DNA from: Dromaius novaehollandiae
Lineage: Eukaryota > Chordata > Aves > Casuariiformes > Dromaiidae
Direction of reading: 5' to 3'
Assembly (NCBI RefSeq): GCF_036370855.1
Contig: NC_088112.1
Coordinates: 16,918,469-16,982,468 of the forward strand
DNA length: 64,000 nucleotides
Under the pieces are notes generated by a model that saw nothing but the letters and a program-made list of their open reading frames with translations, had not been told where the DNA came from and did no database searches. The stretch's first letter is position 1. Every line of letters starts with the position of its first letter. Of this stretch, positions 1 through 15,200 are shown piece after piece. Both the position numbers and the translations under genes were made by a program.

Positions 1-86
1 TTAATGAGAGGGTTCCACACTGGCAAGTGAAATAACAGTAAAGAGCAGGATAAAAAAACACCACCATTCACTCCAGCCTTCCTTAC

Positions 87-203
87 CTGATGTGGACACA
101 CTTTATAAATTTTCCCTCCTGTGTGATGGGCAGAGGCTTGTTTCATGCTTGTCCCATTCTGTACGAAGTCATAGAGAGCCAGGAGGGAGTAACAAAGATG
201 GTC
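87..203 (-). CDS. HMGXB3: HMGXB3 coding exon 17 (last exon in window)
   Basis: 39 codons between acceptor cttttctag (complement of 204-212) and donor GTAAGG (complement of 81-86). Encodes CYSLLALYDFVQNG and ends TGGKIYKVCPHQ, both recognisable in the mammalian protein. The good donor shows that coding continues to the left of the window. Confidence 0.92.
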
Positions 204-3200
204 CTAGAAAAGAGTCCCCAGAGAAGGTCTGTACATTACTAAAATTAATGGACTCTCCCGGAGAGGGAGAAGGCTGTGGGTAAGGTCTCCCAAGTCCCAA
301 TTTGCACATCCTCCAACAACTTCTTAATCGCCCACTCAGCACCGTAAGCATGACAAGCAATTAACACAACGTGGAACCTGTGACAAGGTAATTATGGGCC
401 TCCTTTCTTCCAGCCCACAGAGGTTCAATTTGTTTCATCCTGCAAGTTATCCTGCAATCTGCAGGCACTCGCTTCTAACCTACTCCTGCCCCAAGCATAC
501 TCAGATGGGAAGTTTAATTATCCAGAATGGCAAGTGTGAACTAGGGAAAGTCAAAGAAGAACAGCTCTTCTCCTGCAGGCAGGTATGTGGGCAAACAAGG
601 CATTACCTTTGTATCTGAAGCCTCCCAGGGGATGCCACATTGTGTCAAAAAGCTCTGCAGCTCTTCCTTGCTGTAAGAGCTGATAAGCTCCAGCCTGAAG
701 GTTTCCTCCTGAAGGAGCCTCACCAAGGTGCTCCCATTACCTGCAAGGGCAGCAAACAAGTCTCAGCACTCATTCTCAGACGGGGAAGTGACCAAAATAA
801 TTTCTTCTGAAGACTGCAAAAGTAGAGACTGCACAACTGCCAGCAAGAGAAAGCCATCAACAGCCCTAATTCCAAAGTATGTCACAGCCCACACTTTACT
901 CTAACCCCTCACTAGTGAGGTTACTTATGGGCAGCCCGAGCCCAGCAGAGCCTGTAGACTCTTAGTGTGACTGCAGTCTTCAGACTGAGCAGCTCCAGGC
1001 CTATCCTTTGCTCTGCCTCCCTGCCTCTTTCTCTGTAGATACATTCCCACAAAAGTCCATGTAGTGATTCTCCAGCTCAACTCTCTATGAACAGCTGCAG
1101 CCCCAGGAGTTAGCTGCGAAGCTAACTCCTGTAGTTGGTAAACTTGCAAAGCCAGTTTTCTTTCCACAATACAAGGTGCAAATTTTACTATACCTCATAG
1201 GTAAACTGTTAAGGGAACTTGGTGGTACTGAATTCGGCTCTTGTTCATCTAAGCCTACTCATCTCATTGTTTCTTGTTACATGCAGTCAATGCCCTGCAT
1301 ATGCTGCATGTTGACAACACTGATTAGGACTAATACATCCATTTTCTAGGCTTTTTTCAATTCCTGCTAAAAAATGATTAACCCTTCCCCAAGATCATGA
1401 TATTGAGGTACCAAGTGCTGCCTGAAGCTTTCACAACGCAAGTATTGGTCCAACACAAAAAATATACTGACTGGCTTTCAAGTTATGCAAACATCCCTTT
1501 GCATTCAGACACCATTTCAGTTGAGGTGCAGAGTTTTCCCATGTTCTCTGTATCTCAAATGCCTCAGGGCACACCAGTGCATTCAAGCTTCACTGCACAG
1601 GCCAAAGCTCAAGCTGTTAAGTATCCTGAGAACTGCTGAATTCACCCCAACGTTATTGTCTTTTGCCAGCAGACGTGACATGACTCTATAGAATCATGCA
1701 ACAATCATTTCTCAGCTCTAAAGTACACCAAAAGACTAGTCTCCACCACTTACAGCACTTCTTAATGAGCACCACCTCAGCAGTTACCTGGCACTGGCCG
1801 TGCATCCAGGTTCTTGTCCTTCTCAGTATTGACCACCACTGCTCCTCGCATCAGTGGGGGGAAGAAAGGAGCAACAATAGAGGCATCAAACTTTGTGATG
1901 GGGATGCTAGAAGGAAAAGCCACCTGCTCAATCACTTCTGTCTCCATTGTGGACCAGAAATCTTCTACATTCACTTCACTTGATGCCAAGAATTCTGGCC
2001 AAGTAAACTAGAAAGAGTAAGACAACACACTCATCAAACACAAACAACTACAGTTCATTTGACAGTACTGTATCAGCCTCACTCAAGGCAGGAAGACTAC
2101 CCAGGAAAGTGCTCAGCCCAAACATAACATGATGACATATAAGGCTGCTTTTTCTGTCCTGGAGTTCCCCACAATCACTTTTCACTTGGTGACAGTCAAA
2201 ACAAATCTATTTAAACTAAAAGCTAGGCACACTGCATACTACTATTGGGGTATTTTTCCTTACTAGGGAAGACTGTACCTCAGGGGAACCACTACTGAGT
2301 AAAACACCTTTCATGTTAAAGGAGAAGATTAAGTTCAGCAATTTTCACCCAGGTCCCTTCTTTCAGAGGTTGCCAGACTAAAGCTGCGGTCCAGGAACAG
2401 AGTAACTTGCTTTCCCCAGACCATACATCAACACCTTTAAGAGGAAGTGCAGGCATCACCACTCCAGCCACATCCTCTTGCCAGGCATCAGCAGAAAACT
2501 GCTCACAAAGGCCTTGTGTAATTATCATGCATTACAAAGACCAGACTCAGCAGAAGTCATTATGATCTGCTTTGAACACGAACAGGATGCAAAGTTTGTG
2601 AAAAGCCTACCTCTATGTTTTTCAGAGCCAGGACATTTTCCACATTCCTCTGGGCTATTTCCACCTTGGGGGTTATGCCACAGATTCCACAGATCATATC
2701 ATTGTAGTCCCGGACAGTGAGGCATTCGAAGGCCCAGTAGCCATTACACAGCAGCTCCTGGAGCTGAGCCTGCTCATCAGGGCTCAAGATTTTTTCTGAA
2801 AAGAGAACATGCCACTGTTACAGCTTTCACTTCCTAAAGGAAGTGGATAGGTAGGGAAAACTCTCCTATGCAGAGTAAGAACAAACCTGTCCTCTGGAGA
2901 ATTGTTACAGAGAACTGGCCACAGAAGTACCGTTGGGTTTAGGAAGTAATTCAACAGAAACATACCACACCAGAAGAGGTGGCTTTTCCATTTTTATAAC
3001 CTACAATCATCAGCGAGGTCACAGAGTTTGGCATAAGTGTTATGGTAAAAAAACAAGAAGGGAAACCCACCAGTCTGCTCCTGAACAGAGTCCAGAATGC
3101 TGCCAACAGCCACTTTGGGATCCTCTCCAAGTTTAATGTGGTTTCGGATTGCAAACAGAAGATCCAAGCTCACTAGCAACTTGTTGCCCACATTGAAAAG

Positions 3201-6200
3201 GCCTGCAGTTAAAACAATATAGTTATGGTGTGTAGGGTCTTCCTCACAAAAAAAACATATTCCTTGCTTACTGATAAAAACACCCATGTGAGTATTGTTC
3301 AGAGGATCAACAGAAACAGCTGGATAGGGCTTCTGGAAGTGATCCCTCTGCATATTAGCAAGATCAGATCCTTTTCTACACCTGCTTTTAAACATAAAAA
3401 GCTAAAAGAAACAAGAGTCAATCCACCTTCTCAGCTCCACTCTGCTCTGCAGGAAGCCTGCAACCACAGTCTCACCAGCCAGCACTGACAAACAGCACTC
3501 TGCAGGGATGTCTTTGACCACGATCTCAGGATATGCATCACAGAACTCAACATTTACCACTTACACAGGGGACAGCTACACTAGTAAAGCAGTGCATAGT
3601 CTTCCTCATTAAAGCATTCATGTTTTACTGACAAATATAAGCTTACTCAAAGAGTAGAAGAAGCAGAACAATTTGAGTTTAATATGGTGCAGGGGGAAGA
3701 GGCTTTTCTGCAGGAAGAAAATGTCCTGATACAGTCCCAAGGCTTTAGAATGGTTTAAACTGTACTTATGCTGTAAATTGGTGCACTTGCTTTCTTTCCT
3801 ACCTGTGTAAATATCAGTGAAGCTATGAAGGGCCAGGCACTGCAGATTCAAACACACTTTGACCTGAGCAGTAACCACTTGCAATCTATTAGCTGTCAGC
3901 AGCCAGCACTCCTGAGGACCAGCAAGGGAACTGTAACAAGCAAGCAGAAGATAACCCATATTAGACAGTCAAGCTAGTAGGTTTTTCAGTCCAGTACTAC
4001 TGTAACTTCAGTTGTTCTGATTCAGATCAGTTCATTGGTCAGTATATCAGTCTAAGCCAGCTCACACAGTTTCACACTGGAAAAATTCAACACATTTCAA
4101 AATGGATCAGGTCACTGTTCACGTTCTTGTAACAGCACTACAGCATCTCTCCATCTCCCTACATCCAGTACATAAAATTTGAGAGGTGGAGAACAGCTTT
4201 GGCTTCAGCTTCCCTGCTAGAAGTGTCAGCCCTATTGCTTACAGTAACAAATGGAAACTAGAGCCCTGTAACACTGTCTACTCATGAGTCCATCCCTGCA
4301 CACATTAAAATACAGCAACATCCACCCCTTTATAGCAAGGCTGCTGAGGGGGGAGTTCAGAGACGAAAATGTCAGCTGTGCACTAATGGCAGAAATACAG
4401 CTGTCCACCTGAGAAAATACAAATCAAAGTCAAAGCTAGCTCCCTCCCACGGGAAGCAATTTAATTTGAGCTTATGTAGGCATGTGTGAGAGTCCCACAC
4501 AGGCTTTCAGAGCACTGCAAAGTAGTCCAGCACAAAAGCAAGGATATGCAATGCACAAGTTGGTAAGTTACAAGGTGAGGGACAGAGCACAACACAGCAC
4601 TTTTCTGTAGATTTTACTGAATATAAAAAGTATCTCTGCTGGAAAAAATCTCAATTAGTACTAGCTTGACCAAAGCAAACATCCTTAATTGGCATCAAGA
4701 AAAGGGTTTTGGTTCAAGAAAGAACTACAACAGTAAACTCAATGGCATCTTGCTTTGGATATGGCTCAACTCAGGCTTTAGACAATGGCAAAACATTTGG
4801 CAGACTCAGTGACAAGATATCCTATGCGCTTTTATACATATCTAGTTATGGTAATCCAGACCATACACTGGTAGTTTCTGAGTCTTTCAGGTTTCAGTTT
4901 GGTTGTTGGTTCCAAAAGGGGATTCACTCAAGCCCACGCTACATCATGAAAAGAATGAAAGTATCATAAGCAAAAGGATCCACACAGCAAACAATTATAT
5001 CAGGATGAGAGACAAGAGGGAAATCACACAATACAAATCTATAATCCCACAGTTTTGCCTCTGTCACCCTCAAAACATCAGAAGGGAAAACAGATGGGAT
5101 GAGTAATGAAGAGATTCCATTTAAAAAAAAAAATCTAGACTTAGCAGTGACTTTTGATCAAGCTCTCCTGCTGTACGAAAACGGTGACTACAACAAACTA
5201 AACTGTGCACGAGAAACAGAAACAGCTCATAGCTAACCAGGTAAGGCCTTTCCACAGACATGTAGCTTATTCAGTGTCACTTACACCAGCTTGAACATCA
5301 GGGCTAAAACAAATACTACTCCAGGCATATTTGTAACACAGAATATCAGCACGAGGTTGAAAGAGTCACAAGTCTAAAACAGAATCTTACTTCTGTCCCC
5401 CTTTGAACAATGGGCTGTTACAGAGGAGGCACTGCGCAGATGGAGACTCATAGTAGTTTGACCAGGAGGTCTGCTCTATGGTGACTGTCTCCTCACTCAC
5501 GTTGGACAGGATGAGCCGCGAGCTGTTGAGTTCCTGGATGAGCGTGAAGACCTCAGCCAGTTCTGATTCATTCTCTGGGATCTGCATTACCTTGCGCAGC
5601 AACTGCAGAGTGGATTGACGCTGGATCTCTTTCTGGGATGGGGTTAGGGGCTCACTGGTGTTCAGCACATCAGGTTGACCTGGACTGACCTCCTAGGAAG
5701 CAAATCAAACACTCATTTTCTACCAGGCAAGTATATGGCTGAAATATTAAGAAGCCGTAAAGGTCATAAAAGGTAACAGAAACACAGTAACCTTTCTACC
5801 AAGTAGACTTGACTTCCACTCTGCTGCTCAGTCAGTGACCACAGACAGTAGCTTTAAAGCTAGGTTACTCCACCAAAAATACTTTTTTTTATATACATGT
5901 AAAATGTATATAATGTGTATGTATATAAAGTTACAGACAGCCCAGCCCTTCAGGAACTCCCATAATACTGCTTAGACCATCACAACTTTATCACTGAACT
6001 GGAGCACTAGTACAGGGACTGAGGATCAAGCAGGTGGAGACAGCCATCAAGAGGTATATAAACACTTCAGTATTCTGGGCAATTCTGTCCCTGCCTTGCT
6101 CTACCAGTTATCAGGCACATACTCCTCTACAGCACGCTCAGACAGCCAGGGAAGTCTGCAGACCTCTAGAGAAGCCAGAGGAGGTAAGTGTTAAGCAAGA

Positions 6201-9200
6201 ACTTGTGGATGCAATGTATGGAACACACTAATAATATAGCTGATGACGTACCATCCTTACACAGGCACGTGCTATCAAGTCAAAATGCACAAGCACAAAA
6301 GAATCAAACTCTAAGTGGCTCAAAAGAACAGAGAGAAGTAAACAAGCTAATCTGTTTAATCATTTAAACCCTTCTGCCAACAGTTTTTCTGTCTAGTCCA
6401 ACAATGAGATAAATGACCAGTCCAAACAGCAGAGATAACAACCAACTCTGTAATAGGAATGTTAAACACAGCTAGAACCAGAAAATAAAAATAAAAAACC
6501 CAATGAGGAAGAGACAAGCCACATGCCTCCCAAAATGCAAGCTGAGCTAAGCATACCACTGTTCCTTACACATCTGCTTATGTGTGGTTTTCACACAGGC
6601 TATTTGAGTTTGCCCTATTTTTTTCCTCCAAATAAGCACTACACAAAGTTATGTTCTTCAAATAAATAAATAAATAAAAAGCAAGTGGAAGAGTCAAGTT
6701 ACCACACAGTCTAAAATGCAGTCTGTTTGTATGCTGAGTGGACATTCCTGCAAAGAACAGGACAGTCCTTTTCATAACCAAAATAATTCTGTATGAGAAA
6801 AGCTGAAGTTTGAAACTTCAAATGCAAAAAAAAAAAAAAAAGCTCAGAATAAAATAAAAGTTTTATTATTTACATCCATGTACAAAAACAGCAGAAAATC
6901 TGAACAATGTTCTTCTAAAAAAAAATCCTACATCCAGAAATAAATTAATAAATTCAGGCTGCAAGTAAAGTTGCACTACAAACCCCTGAAAATAGGAAGC
7001 TGTAATACAAAATATACTAAGTCAATTAACTGTTGCCACAAGTTGGTCTAAAAACAGAGCTTACTTGGGAGTTTATTGATAAAGACTGAAGTTCAGCAAA
7101 GTTGATGCAACAAATGTGGCTTTTAGGGGCCATTTCCCCAGTGCATATGTACCTACATGCTTTAAGCTATAGAGACATCCAGTGGTAGAAAGGAGTGCAA
7201 TCACTCTCATTCTCAGTCAGAAGTGCTGCTGTTGCAAGTGTTTGGACAGTAAAAATATCACAAGTATTTTCAACAGAACATTTTTCTGTTAGAAGAGGCT
7301 GTGTCATTACAACGAAAAAAAAAATCCAAAGGGAACTTGCAAATTAAGGTACCTCCTCCCACCCCACAATGGCCCGTTGACAAGAAAGACGACTTTCTGA
7401 ACCTTACCAGGGATTTTGCTGTTTTCTCAGCTCTATCTTTGGCAAGATTGTAGCCACAGCTTGGACAGATTCGTGGCTTGTGCCTGTTTGTATACACATA
7501 ACTACAAGAGGGGTTCTTGCATTTCCCTCTGCCACGTGATGTTGCCAATCCCAAATCCTGGAATGACACAAGAGGAACGTTTGTTGACCTGGATTTTAGA
7601 TGCCAGGAGAAGTCTAGAAAATTCTGCTCAAATATCACATTCTTTTTTGTAATTTATATCACCTAGTTTAAAGGCTAAATGATAGGCCCTTCACTTTGTA
7701 CAGAATATCTGAACCGGTACTCAAACATTTGAGAGCAAATTCCAGAGACCACAAACACTTAGCACATTAAACTCATTCAGAAACCATTGATCCTCCACCA
7801 TTAATCCAAGGCGGGATAGGAATTATGCCAGGGCATGAAGAAAAAAATCAGTCCCAAATGTGACTGCGACATCATACAGTAACCCTAGATTAGGTCAACA
7901 GATGACATACAAAGAACAAATTGTCTCACATTAAATGCATTTCTGCAAGTCAGTAAAACAAAACAAAAAAATCACGTAACATTCTCATCCTAGAGATGGC
8001 ATTCCCCACAACATAAATCAGACCATCTGAAAAAATTCTCACCAAAGTTACAGTGCAGCTGTACTTGTAGGAAGGGAATAGCTCTGGTTTGACCTCCACT
8101 ACTTTAACCTGCGATGCCCTGCTGGTCAAAGCACTGTGGAGCTAGAAATTGAAAGAAAAGGAGAAAAAAAGGAAAAAAAAATCATTCATGAAAAGCATAC
8201 TACTGGATACACATGCTCTGTAAGCAATACTTATAAGCTCTTTTTTTTTTTTTTTTTTTTTTGAGTTAGTATGTGTTTAACAGGATAGGACTGAAACATG
8301 CTGTTTTGGGTATTAGGGCACTACATTTCAAACAAAAGTATTCCAGCATCTTTGCATGCTTTGCTTCATACTTTGCTTCATTGTTCACAGGTGAAATGGA
8401 TTTTCTCAGTACTCTCTACTACATGTCAGATTTTCAAAGCACTAGCAAATCCTCAGAACACCTTCTGGACGTAACTGGTAGGTTCTCAAAGCAGCCAACA
8501 GAAGGACTGTCCAACAGCATCTTCAGCTCAGGTCCTACGCTCATCTAGCCATTGTGTTCCTTCAGAGCCACCTCATTTAAAAGTTGTCAGTCACAGACCT
8601 CATCATCAAAAGGCTGCCACTTCTTTTTATTCTATATCTCACCATTCAGGTCATACCCTGCTCTGGGGAAAAAATCCAAAAGGAAAAGAATGTGTTTGAA
8701 GAACAAACGATAGATACCTTTCGTTCCTCAGCACCTGGCGGCTGCAGAACTGACTGACCCAATTGTTTCAGCGTACTGGGCTTCAGGCCTGATGTTCTGA
8801 CAGGGGAATGCTTGTCTTGAAAGAAGAAAGGGATGCAGCAGGTTAGATACAGAAAAACAGGGTCTGTTTTATTCTGACAGCTTTGGTAAATGCCACCACA
8901 AGTCACATGGGATTTTTCCTCTGAACGCAAAATGACCCAGGCAGGCTTTTCATATTCTGTTTGCCTGTACTCTCAGTTAGAAAGAAATAAGGGCTGGGGG
9001 AGGGGAGCAGGGGAACCACCTCCCCCAAATCTTTTGCTCTGGCTTTGCAAAGCACAGCAAAACTATCCCACTCCATACAACTCAGCCAAACACATGCTTA
9101 AACTCAATTTTTCTAAAGACAGCTCACTATCTCCCTTCAGCCATATCATATCATTTGAAAGAAACCACTTCAATATGGTGAGGAAGCACAACCACTCCCA

Positions 9201-12200
9201 AAGCACACTGGAGAACACTGCTTTTACCGGTATTTGGAAAGGCCTGTCTGTTGCTAGGCTGCTCCATGCTGGCTTCTCTCCCCAAGCTGGCTGGTGCAGG
9301 GAGAATAGCTCTCATGGGTCTTGCTGCAGCCAGCAAGGAGGGCTTAGGTCTTGGTTTACTCTTTACTTCTTGTCCTTTGTGTGAAGCAGCTGGAGCATCA
9401 ATTCTGTAAGAAAAGAGCTACAATTGGCTCAAAAAATCCACTTTTTTTCAATCCCTCCTCTTCCCTGATTTTCTCCTCTTCCTGAACTGTGCTTTATTAG
9501 TGTAATAAGCACAGTTATTAGGGCAGAAAGAAGATCACATCTGCCCTGTGACTACCCTAACAATTTATCACTTAAAAAAAAAAAAGAAAATTAGATTAGA
9601 TTTGATTGACAAAGCAATCTTTAAGGAATAATGCCAAACTGGCAAGAAGCAGACAATACATAGAACACATCCTATGAGAGGCACTGCCAACAGCCTTCAA
9701 TTTCTTGGATTAGTCCCATCAGCCCCCAAGAGACATCATATGCTCCCTTAACATATGGAAAGCTGACTCACCCGATTGGTTTTTTCGTAGAGGAATTTGA
9801 ACTCTGCACCTCAGAGGACTGTGGAAGCCCCAGCCCTATGCTATCTTTTTCTGCCTGCTCTGAAGAAGAGTCTCTTTGCAGTTGGCTCTCTTGACCCAGC
9901 ATCACTCCAACAACATTCCCTCTGTCTTCAGCAAGCACATTGTTTGCAAGAATGTGAGCCTCAGAGATGATCACTTCCTCCCACTCCGTCTCCTGCATTT
10001 GCCCTCCAACAGGCACAGCATTCAGTAGCTGGCTGACAGCTTCAGAGCTTTCCAAGGCAGACTTGGAGGTACTCTCGCAAACAGTTGCCTGTTCTGTGAC
10101 AACCATCTGTTGACCTCTTTTAGCTGCTGGAGTTCTAAGAGAGGTGCCTGAATTTGGCTCAGATTTACTTTTTGGTTGCTTTTCCTAGAAACAAACAGGT
10201 AGTCACACTTCAGAGCTTTAGACTTTCACAGTTCTCTTCGAATATGCCTGGTTTGCCACAGGCTATTTAACATTCAAATGATCAAACGATCAAAACAGCA
10301 AAATCTTAAGTGTTTAAGCAGTGAACTGCACATGATAGCAGAGAGACATCATATCCTACAACAGTAAAGTCCCTGCTAACATTTTATCCTGCCTCCTGAC
10401 TCTTTACTATTACTTCAAACACCATTTACTTTGAAGAACGGGTCTTTCTCAAACTCCCTCAAATATCAACATTAGCATCAAAATCACTAGCTCATCCACC
10501 ACCTTCTGTAACAAGGACCCACCTCCTATACCTCCCTTTTGTAGTTTCAGCTCTCTGAAGTTGTCTGTTCTTCCAAACTATTTAGAAATCAAAGGGAGCA
10601 TGTTAATTTTAAGCTTTCTATAGACTTTGTATTCATAAGGATATTCTAGGGTGTTCCCCCCCTTTTTGGTTAAACAGCCATCCTCTAGCCTAGTCCCTTT
10701 CCTTTCTAAGGAACAGGAAGGGTTGTATATATTCAGTTACAGTTCTGCTGATGTTATTACCATTTAAAAAAACACACACACACTCCTGGTACACATTTTT
10801 CCCAAAGCATGAAAACAGAAGAACAAGTGGAACTGTTCATGCAAATGTGTTCCCAGAAGAGCAGAATAAAACTGAAAGAGAAACAAAGCCTTCCCTCTAA
10901 AACCTTTTAGTTCTAATCACTGTAGGATTTAATTTAACAGGAGCAGGCCGACCGTATTCAGACAGAAACATGTTTCTGCAGTTGGCCATTTATCTGGTTC
11001 AGCAGGGTTACAGAACAAAAGCTAATAAGCTGTCATCATTATTTGGATCCTAGCACATAGGAAGCCCAGCCATCAGCTCAGACGCTACTGAGTTTGTGAG
11101 CTGTCTAACAAAGTTCTTGTCCTCAAATGCTTAATAGATCTGGGCACAGAACAAGAGAGGTTCATGACAAATCTGTTTAAAACCACTGAATGTCAGTGGA
11201 AGTTTTCACATTGAGAACACTCTTTAACTTGTATCTGAGGGGGCCAGCGTCAGACAAATTTAATGAATACACACCTGTCCAGAGCTGACTCATCTTCACC
11301 ACTACATTGCCAAGGTTTAAGGAGCAAGTAACTTGCATATAGCTGGTAGGGATGCCAATAATTCAAGTAGGGCAGGAATTGGGTGGAGAAAGATTTTTCC
11401 ATTCAACCAAGTCTGTGCCCACAACTCAATCAACATCTGAAAATTTCCTTCCAACCATAGGTGAGAACGCCACAAGTTATAAGACACAGCTATAAGCCAA
11501 CAAAATCCAACAGCATTTAAGCTTCCTCTACAACATCCTTATTAGCTGGCTCCCAAATGGTCAAATACTACTACTATATTTCAGGTTTGCTTCTCCTTTC
11601 TGTTGATAAAACCACATTGAAAGACCATCACAGAACCTCAATTTATGGAAGAACTACAAATACAGACAAATTACAGGGCACATCATAAAACAAATGGTTT
11701 AACCGACTCCCTGAGCTTAGCTAGGGCTGTAGCAGGAAAAACAGACAGTACTTTGTAATCACAGAAACCATAATACAGAGGGCCAGAAGAATATACGCCT
11801 TCTTAATGAGTACAGTGCTATTAAATCCAGCCCTCTCTATCCTAACCGATACCATTATGAGTGGCATCTTTACTCAGCGAGTGGTAATTTCAGTTCTGTC
11901 TCACCTGAGCTGAGTCTTCTGCAATGACAACTTGCTCCAGCATAAGCACTGGCATACAAGTGCAGGGATCAATTCTGTCGTATCTGACCTCCTATGCTAG
12001 TTCTACAGGTCTAGGCATATCACAGACATTCATGAAAATGCCACTTTTCAGCTTAAATAAATAAGTAAATAGATAAATCAGAGAGAAGGAAAAGCAAAAG
12101 TTACCTTTGGGATCCACTTCCCTCCCAGGAAGTTCCCACATGTCGGGCATTTTGGTGGCTTATGCCTGGTGACATAAGTGAAGGAACAGCCAGGATTGGT

Positions 12201-15200
12201 GCAATTCCCATGTCCCCTGCGAGTGTAGGTTGTTGTCTGAAACAAGAGTTGTCAAAAATTTCTCTACAGAACTGCAAAACACAGAGCTATGCTCGCTCAT
12301 TCCCTTTTTCCTGGTAGGTCTTTACAGACCTGATCTAGCAAATCACCACAGTCCTCCACTATTACTCATTTTACCGATCAACCAGCACACAGTCGGATCA
12401 CAGCAAGTCAGCACCATAACCACACTGAACCTAAGTGTTCAGTCTATACAATCGCTTTCATTTGCAACAGAATTTGGATCAAACAGTAGAGCAGAGATGA
12501 GAAATGCAAGTACACTGCTGGAGAAGCTAACCTTGCATTTACAGTTACATAACAATTCTCTTATGAATATGAAAAAGTCACAATAATAGGGTGTAAAAAT
12601 TATTCAAGCAGCAGTCCACAGTGAGGCAACATGAGAGTTACACACTCATGTCAATTAGGTGACAATAACTGAAGATGATAAACACTCATGACGCGAAGGC
12701 AGTATTCATCAGCAAGGTAATTTGTTGGCGTTGTGCTCAGTGGTAAAGTACTCCCTGCCGCTTTACTGTAACTTGCTATAAACTACTGCAATACCAGCAG
12801 CCCCACCAGTCACTATTTATAGAGAAAACTAAATCTGAGTCTGTCATATTTGTCAGGACAACTGTATCTACAGGTTGATCTACTGTCAGGACAATGCTTG
12901 CTAAGATTCACATGTCCTCAGAGCTCCAGAGGGAGCTGTTGTGCCACAAGTCAGTAACTAGGTATAGTTTTTCTAGAAATGTAATTGCTGTCATAAAGGA
13001 AATGAAACAATTTAAGCTAAGCACTGCTCCTCAGGAACAAAAACCTGAGCTATCTCCATTTTCCATAAGACACCTGGAAGAGTATCACGCTATGCACCAC
13101 TATAAATACCTGCAGTGTCCTATCAGCTGGTGGTATAGAGGACTCAAAAACCAGGATTTGATACTAAGCTGCACAACACCAGGAGCTGCTGTGCTGACTA
13201 CATGGTAAAGTCTTACAATGATAGGTGACTGAAGTAGTTATGTTAGAGAAATAGCACTGTCCTTCCCACTGCAACGAGCCACACAACTCTTTATTTGGGT
13301 TCTCAAAACCTTAGGTCGCTGCTCATCTCCGGTCACACGGCCAAAGCAATAGCCCTCCAGAGGGCTGGGGAAGCCACCTGCTCCAATCACGAGAGCAGAT
13401 TCTTGCCCGAGAAGGGACAGACACTTGCCTTTTAAGCAAATAGATATGTATTTAAGTAGATGACACACATGGCTATACAGACCCTCAAAAAAAGGGCAAC
13501 ACAGAAACTGCTGCTGGCTAGATGGGTTGTTATAGCATTGTTTACCCCCATCTATCTCCAAGAATTCCTCAAGGAAGAAGGAAGCAGGAAGAGGCCCCTA
13601 GTTAGGAAGCTCTACGGAGCCAGAGGCCTCCATCAGCATACACAAGGCCATAAAAGCAGAGACAAGAGATATTTCAACTGATATGACGACCCCAGTTTGG
13701 ACTATGATTAAGAAATGGACCATGATCAAAACCTTCCTAGTCTAACACCTTTAAGACAAACCTACAGTAACATATGCGTACCTTAAAATGTCATATAAGA
13801 CTGAATTTCTTACCAATTTAATCGATGCTGGGTTCTCCAAAACAGAATGAGCTGGCAAAGGTAACATAATAAATTGTGTAGCGGGTGTGGAGGAGCTGTT
13901 CTCTTCTGTATCCTAAAGCAAAGTCAGAGGGAGAATATATGCTGAAAGCAAGAGATGTGGTGAACTGTGTCCCACCCTTTCATGAGTACTACCCTTGAAT
14001 ATATGTCTTAAGAACTGATAAGACCACAAAGCAGCAAAGAACAGCAATCATTTCAAAAGCAATGGCCTTAGGAAGACTGCACTGCAAATTATCAAACTCT
14101 TCACAGGTCGAGACAGAAAACAACAGGCTCAATTCTTTAATGTTTTCTACAGGAAATCAGGAACAGAGATAATATATTTAGATTCCCCAAAATCTTGTAC
14201 TATAACTGTGTAGCCCACCCCAAATATTAGAGGGAAATGAAGCAGTCACTTTAAGATAGGAGGATAACAGCGTATGGCAGAATCACTATCAGGAGTGAGA
14301 GTCAGTGATCAGAGCAAGTATAATCACTGCGTGCGAGCACGCTGCACAACACAGAACTTCCCGTGGCCACCAAGAATCAAATGTGTTGAACAGCACAAAG
14401 ACTTCAGGTGAGAAGCTGACAGAAGGCATTTGAGTATCACTAGAGTGGCTTACCCTCCCAGTCACCACCGTCACCACGGACAGGCCATCTGAAACCTGAG
14501 GACGGGCCACTGTGGTGCTCCCGCTGGAGACGTCTGTGGAGTTGCTAACTAGAGTCTCTTCAATAACCACCCGAGCTGTTTGATATGGTTGCCCTTCTAT
14601 TTCCAAAGAAGCCTCATCCAAGAGGACATCTCCAGCCACCTTATCTGTCACAGGCCCAACATACTGGGAGAGGACCTCTGACGCAACCACTTCTTCCACA
14701 GCGTCTGACTGACCAAACGAAGCTGTCTCTTCTGCTAGTCCCTCAATGGCAACGCACTGCTCGGATATGCCAACACGGCTCGAGTCCACAGAAAGGATGT
14801 TTTGCACAGCATCGTGGGAGACATTCGTGATGTTGGTGGAAGATGTTAACCCTTCAGATGCTGCCTGACCCTGCGCCACACAAAGTTCCAGTGACTGCCT
14901 GCTCCTGTCCTCCTGAAGAGTGGTTTTAGGAATAATAATAAAGTCTGAGCGAGGAAGAATCTTACGGAAACCTGGAATGTCTGGAACTACCGCAGTCCGA
15001 GCAGACACCTTGGAGTTCTGTCAGTAAAAACAGAGTATGGAATAAATAAGCAAGAGTAAAGAAAGATTCAGTTTTCAATCCTGTTCTTGATTATTTTAGT
15101 GCTTAAAATTCTAATGGTTTCCCAAAGTAGCTCGCCAGGAAGCTCTCCATGTAACAGAGCCTGCAGAATCCCTCTCAGTTCTGATTTCGGTCATCCACTT

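Noticed and set aside
8890-9384. Plus-strand 164-codon ORF inside HMGXB3
   Set aside because: It is antisense to coding exon 7 of HMGXB3, whose splice phases and conservation account for the sequence.
14585-14830. Plus-strand ORF antisense to HMGXB3 exon 3
   Set aside because: Shadow of the conserved coding strand; no motif of its own.
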